A program made the position numbers and the translations under genes. This document shows positions 60,724-64,000 of a DNA stretch of 64,000 nucleotides, one piece after another. Each line of letters starts with the position of its first letter. Positions within the stretch are counted from its first letter, which is position 1. The DNA lies in contig CANLWG010000015.1 of NCBI GenBank assembly GCA_947494715.1, positions 113,323 through 177,322 of the forward strand, in the 5' to 3' direction. The notes under the pieces are model-generated. The model made no database searches, was not told where the DNA came from, and saw only the letters and a program-made list of their open reading frames with translations. This DNA is from an uncultured Flavobacteriaceae bacterium. GTDB lineage: Bacteria; Bacteroidota; Bacteroidia; Flavobacteriales; Flavobacteriaceae.

Positions 60724-61713
60724 ATGGAAATTAAGGGGGTCATCGGAATCGATGTAAGTAAGCTGACATTGGATTGTTGTATCCATAAAAGTCAGGATTT
60801 CAGGGTATTCAAGAACGATTCTGGAGGTATCAAGAAGCTGATGGATTGGTCCTTGAAGAAGAGTAAAACGGATAAGGACAACCTGCTCTTTGTACTGGAG
60901 CATACGGGCCTTTATTCGGACCATTTGGTTCGATTGCTGGATGGACAGGGTTGCCTTTTGAACATTGTTTCCGGTCTCGAGGTAAAACGCTCGTTGGGCA
61001 TTACAAGGGGAAAGGATGACAGGACGGATGCGAAACGGCTGGCACTTTACGGATATCGTACAAGGGAGGAAGTCCTTCCGAACAAGATGCCCAGTTCTAC
61101 ATTGGCGAGGCTAAAACGGCTGATGTCCATGCGCAGGAAGTTGGTCGGCCAACGAGCCGGGCACATGGCTACGCTAAGGGAGCAAAAAAGGGTGCTGGAA
61201 GAAGATCCTTTGTTGTTCTGGGTACAGGAAGATGTGATCGACCTATTGACCTGGAGGATCAAAGACCTTGAGCGGGAGATGGATAAACTGATACAAGGGG
61301 ACATGGAACTCAAACGGATCTTGGCATTGTTGACCGGGATCAAGGGTATCGGTAAGGTAACGGCCCGTTTCATGATCGTCCATACCGTAGGGTTCACTTC
61401 TTTTGCTACCTGGCGAAAATTTGCATCATACTGTGGCATAGCCCCCTTTCCACATACTTCCGGCACGAGTGTGAGGGGAAGGACAAAGGTCAGTAGATTG
61501 GCAAACAGGGAAGGAAAGGCCCTGTTGCACCAATGTTCCCTATCTGCCATAAAGTGCAACCCGGAAATGAAGGCCTATTATGAACGTAGACTTACGATAG
61601 GAAAGAGCAAGATGAGCACGCTTAACATCATCAGGAACAAATTGGTGGCCAGGGCGTTTGCAGTAGTATTCAGGGGCACTCCCTATGTCAATACGATGGG
61701 ATATGCCGGTTGA
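60724..61713 (+). mobile_element. IS110-family transposase (DEDD recombinase)
   Basis: IGIDVSKLTLDCCIHK, LEHTGLYSDHLVRLL, DRTDAKRLALYG, LLTGIKGIGKVTARFMI, FASYCGIAPFPHTSGTSVRGRTKVSRLANREGKALLHQ. Confidence 0.93.
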
Positions 61714-61732
61714 AGCATCTTGCTTCGTTCGG

Positions 61733-62524
61733 TCACCGTCCGAATTTCAATATTCGGACAGCTCCCTGTACGACCAGGACAAAAACGATGGCACCTATTA
61801 TGAGGTCGGGCCTGTTGGAGTCCAGCCAGTTCACCAATAGTCCTGCAGTGATTACCCCCAGATTGATGATTACATCGTTGGAGGTAAAAATCATACTGGC
61901 CTTCATATGTGCCTCATCGCTCTTGGATTTTTGAAGGAGATAGAGACAGATTCCGTTCGCCATAAGCGCGAAAATGGACACGACGACCATTGTCGAAAAA
62001 TCGGGAAGCCTTTCAGCCCCGAAAAAACGCCTCAATACTTCGGCAAAGCCAATTATGGCCAGGATAATCTGGAAATACCCGGCCAGGCGCGCTATCCTTT
62101 TCTTTCTTACTAGCGTTCCCCCAACGGCGAAAAGGCTGATTCCGTAAACGAAGGAGTCCGCCAACATATCCAAGCTGTCCGCTACAAGGCCCATCGACCC
62201 TGAGAGGATGCCTGTGGCCATCTCGATAAGAAAGAAGGCGAAATTGATTCCAAGGACCGTCCAGAGCAGTTTTTTTTGCCCTGAGCTTTCCTCAAAGGCC
62301 ATATCATTGGCCTCCTCGGTCGATATTATTTTCGCGCCCAATCCCAGTTCCAGTATCGAATCCTCAATCCGTTCGTACTCACCGTCATGGTAGACAAATA
62401 ATCTCCTGTTGGGAATATCGAAATCCAAGTGGGCGATGGACCGAATCCCATCCAGCTTCATCCGTATCAGGTTCTCCTCTGAAGGACAGTCCATCTTGGC
62501 AATGTTGAAAAGGGTTTTCTGCAT
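61733..62524 (-). CDS. Cation diffusion facilitator-like transporter with N-terminal metal-binding-like domain
   Basis: MDCPSEENLIRMKL; GILSGSMGLVADSLDMLADSFVYGISLFAVG; multiple TM helices. Confidence 0.82.
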   Translation of the reverse strand: MQKTLFNIAKMDCPSEENLIRMKLDGIRSIAHLDFDIPNRRLFVYHDGEYERIEDSILELGLGAKIISTEEANDMAFEESSGQKKLLWTVLGINFAFFLIEMATGILSGSMGLVADSLDMLADSFVYGISLFAVGGTLVRKKRIARLAGYFQIILAIIGFAEVLRRFFGAERLPDFSTMVVVSIFALMANGICLYLLQKSKSDEAHMKASMIFTSNDVIINLGVITAGLLVNWLDSNRPDLIIGAIVFVLVVQGAVRILKFGR

Positions 62525-62672
62525 AAATTATTGTTACGACAGTGTTGTAAAATTACCGATTCGGGAAGAGGGTTCAAAACGGTTCTCCTTAACGCATTTT
62601 GTGCCATTGCTTTGAAGCGGGCCCTCTTCATCAATAGGTGTTCGACTTGCCCGGACGTCCATATAGCACAGT

Positions 62673-62805
62673 ACCTTTTTTTGGATAGCGAAAAAACAAC
62701 ATCCATTCTTGGACGACGGCATAAATCGTTGCGCTACGCTCCACTATTTATACGTCTTACCAAGCTTGGATATTGTACGATCATTTGCATCAAAAAAAGG
62801 TAATG
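62673..62805. repeat. Imperfect long-hairpin repeat, copy 2
   Basis: ACCTTTTTTTGGATAGC...GCATCAAAAAAAGGTAATG; same block order as copy 1 with a different apical loop. Confidence 0.7.
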
Positions 62806-62815
62806 TGAGGGCTCT

Positions 62816-62925
62816 ATGGGAAGTAAGTCGAAAACAGATAAAGATGAAATCGAATCCACTACAAAAAATCGCAACGGCACAAAAGAATCAAAAAAAGGAA
62901 AATGCTCAGGATATAATAAGTATGT
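62816..62925 (+). pseudogene. Decayed upstream copy of small MGSKSKT ORF
   Basis: ATGGGAAGTAAGTCGAAAACAGATAAAGATGAAATCG...GGAAAATGCTCAGGATATAATAAGTA resembles 63000-63113, but its start and end lie in different frames. Confidence 0.5.
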
Positions 62926-62999
62926 CGATTTTTTCTTATTGGGCGGATTCGATAGAAAAAATTTATGGGGAAAGATTTGGATTTACCATAGGATACACT

Positions 63000-63134
63000 A
63001 TGGGAAGTAAATCAAAAACAAAAAAGATGAAATCGTACGGAATCGACAAAAAGGAAGCAGAACAAAAGTTAAAAAATCAAAAAAGGGAAAACGCTCCGGA
63101 TATAATAAGTAAATCCCTGTCAGCCGTAGGCTGA
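63000..63134 (+). CDS. Small protein (MGSKSKTKKMKSYGIDKKEAEQKLKNQKRENAPDIISKSLSAVG)
   Basis: 44-aa lysine-rich ORF; more intact copy of the duplicated unit. Confidence 0.45.
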   Translation: MGSKSKTKKMKSYGIDKKEAEQKLKNQKRENAPDIISKSLSAVG

Positions 63135-63197
63135 GATTTTAAAAGCTGTCCGAGGGTCGGGCGGTCATATAGTTAATAATTCTAAATTTTTTCAATT

Positions 63198-63551
63198 ATG
63201 AGTAATCTAAGGAACAAAGTACAATTGATCGGCAACGTGGGGAACGAGCCCGAAATGACCGTTTTGGAAAGCGGTAAAAAACTGATCCGTTTTTCATTGG
63301 CAACCAACGAGAACTACAAGAACGCCAAGGGCGAGAAAGTACAGAGCACGGACTGGCACAACATGGTCGCTTGGAACAAGACCGCCGAGATCATCGAGAA
63401 GTATGCGGGTAAAGGAAAAGAGATTGCCGTGGAAGGCAAATTGACCTCTAGAAGTTATGAGACCAAGGAAGGTGAAAAGCGATACATCACGGAAGTGATT
63501 ATTAGCGAGGTCTTGTTATTGGGTGCCAAGAACGAAAACAAGGCGGCCTAA
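63198..63551 (+). CDS. ssb: Short single-stranded DNA-binding protein
   Basis: LRNKVQLIGNVGNEPEMTVLESGKKLIRFSLATNENYKNAKGEKVQSTDWHNMVAWNKTAEIIEKYAGKGKEIAVEGKLTSRSYE; no acidic C-terminal tip. Confidence 0.93.
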   Translation: MSNLRNKVQLIGNVGNEPEMTVLESGKKLIRFSLATNENYKNAKGEKVQSTDWHNMVAWNKTAEIIEKYAGKGKEIAVEGKLTSRSYETKEGEKRYITEVIISEVLLLGAKNENKAA

Positions 63552-63639
63552 TATGTTGACCATTTAAAAAGTAAAGAGGGCATCTCTCGCAAAAGTTCTG
63601 CCCTCTTTTTCATTATCAAACTCTTTAAAAAGTATAACA

Positions 63640-63954
63640 ATGAAGAACAAAGTTAACGAAATTCAAGTAAGCTATAGGGAAAGGATCCCGGCCACCTTTT
63701 GGCATAAGATCAATTCATCCCAAGATGCCGCCGATCTTCTTTACGGGCATTGGGACAAAAGTACGATCCAAGTACATGAATCCTTTAAGGTGGTGCTATT
63801 GAACAACAACAATAAAGTGAAGGGTATCTACCAACTCTCAAAGGGCGGGATCACGGCTACTGTTATCGATATGCGTATCCTTTTTGCAGTGGTCCTAAAA
63901 TCATTATCGGTCGCCATTATACTGACCCATTATGTAGAGTGTAAGATTATGTAG
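63640..63954 (+). pseudogene. Truncated RadC/JAB-domain protein
   Basis: RadC-like ESFKVVLLNNNNKVKGIYQLSKGGITATVIDMRILFAVVLKSLSVAIILTH, then YVECKIM* where HNHPSG is expected. Confidence 0.75.
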
Positions 63955-64000
63955 AGTAAATCCCCTAAACCCTTGTCATTAATAAGAAGAGTTTAAAATT

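Noticed and set aside
61047-61559. 170-aa ORF antisense to the IS110 transposase
   Set aside because: Low-complexity serine-rich translation; the sense strand carries clear transposase motifs.
62709-63134. 141-aa ORF reading through the repeat and both small-ORF copies
   Set aside because: Begins inside the hairpin repeat and joins duplicated segments; the 63000 start is more plausible.
1-64000. CRISPR arrays, rRNA/tRNA genes, phage structural genes, toxin-antitoxin pairs
   Set aside because: Looked for repeat-spacer periodicity and typical motifs; none seen.

Overview
The window looks like a marine-type Bacteroidota (Flavobacteriia-like) chromosome segment: SusC/SusD pairs, FecI/FecR, TAnnTTTG promoters and many lipoprotein signals. 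It holds a large carbohydrate-utilisation region (about 1-59.3 kb) followed by a mobile or degenerate region (about 59.3-64 kb). My main reading is that the centre (29.6-46.3 kb) is a D-apiose utilisation locus. It has a GH140/DUF4038 apiosidase-like protein, a complete CUT2-type ABC importer, and four genes matching the oxidative apiose pathway: ApsD-like dehydrogenase, ApnL-like apionate lactonase, ApnO-like oxidoisomerase and OiaC-like decarboxylase. Transketolase, AraB and AraD genes and a second DUF4038 protein follow. To the left is a sugar-acid/polyol catabolic cluster (FCD-GntR regulator, cupin, atypical transketolase, SDR, Zn-ADH, SMP-30 lactonase, MMSDH-type ALDH, isomerase, YdcZ transporter, PQQ dehydrogenase, ThuA) and a SusC/SusD/VCBS operon. 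A palindrome, TTGTATACAA, recurs upstream of several of these units and suggests that one GntR/FadR-type regulator ties them together. To the right is a separate ECF-sigma/anti-sigma controlled PUL with a GH36/Sip1-like protein, SASA esterase, sulfatase and DUF1080 protein. The right edge has an IS110-family transposase preceded by a two-unit, covarying structured RNA that looks like a bridge RNA, two copies of a ~135-bp hairpin repeat, a duplicated small ORF, a mobile-type SSB and a RadC-like gene truncated just before its catalytic motif. Functions come from reading the translations; no database search was run.
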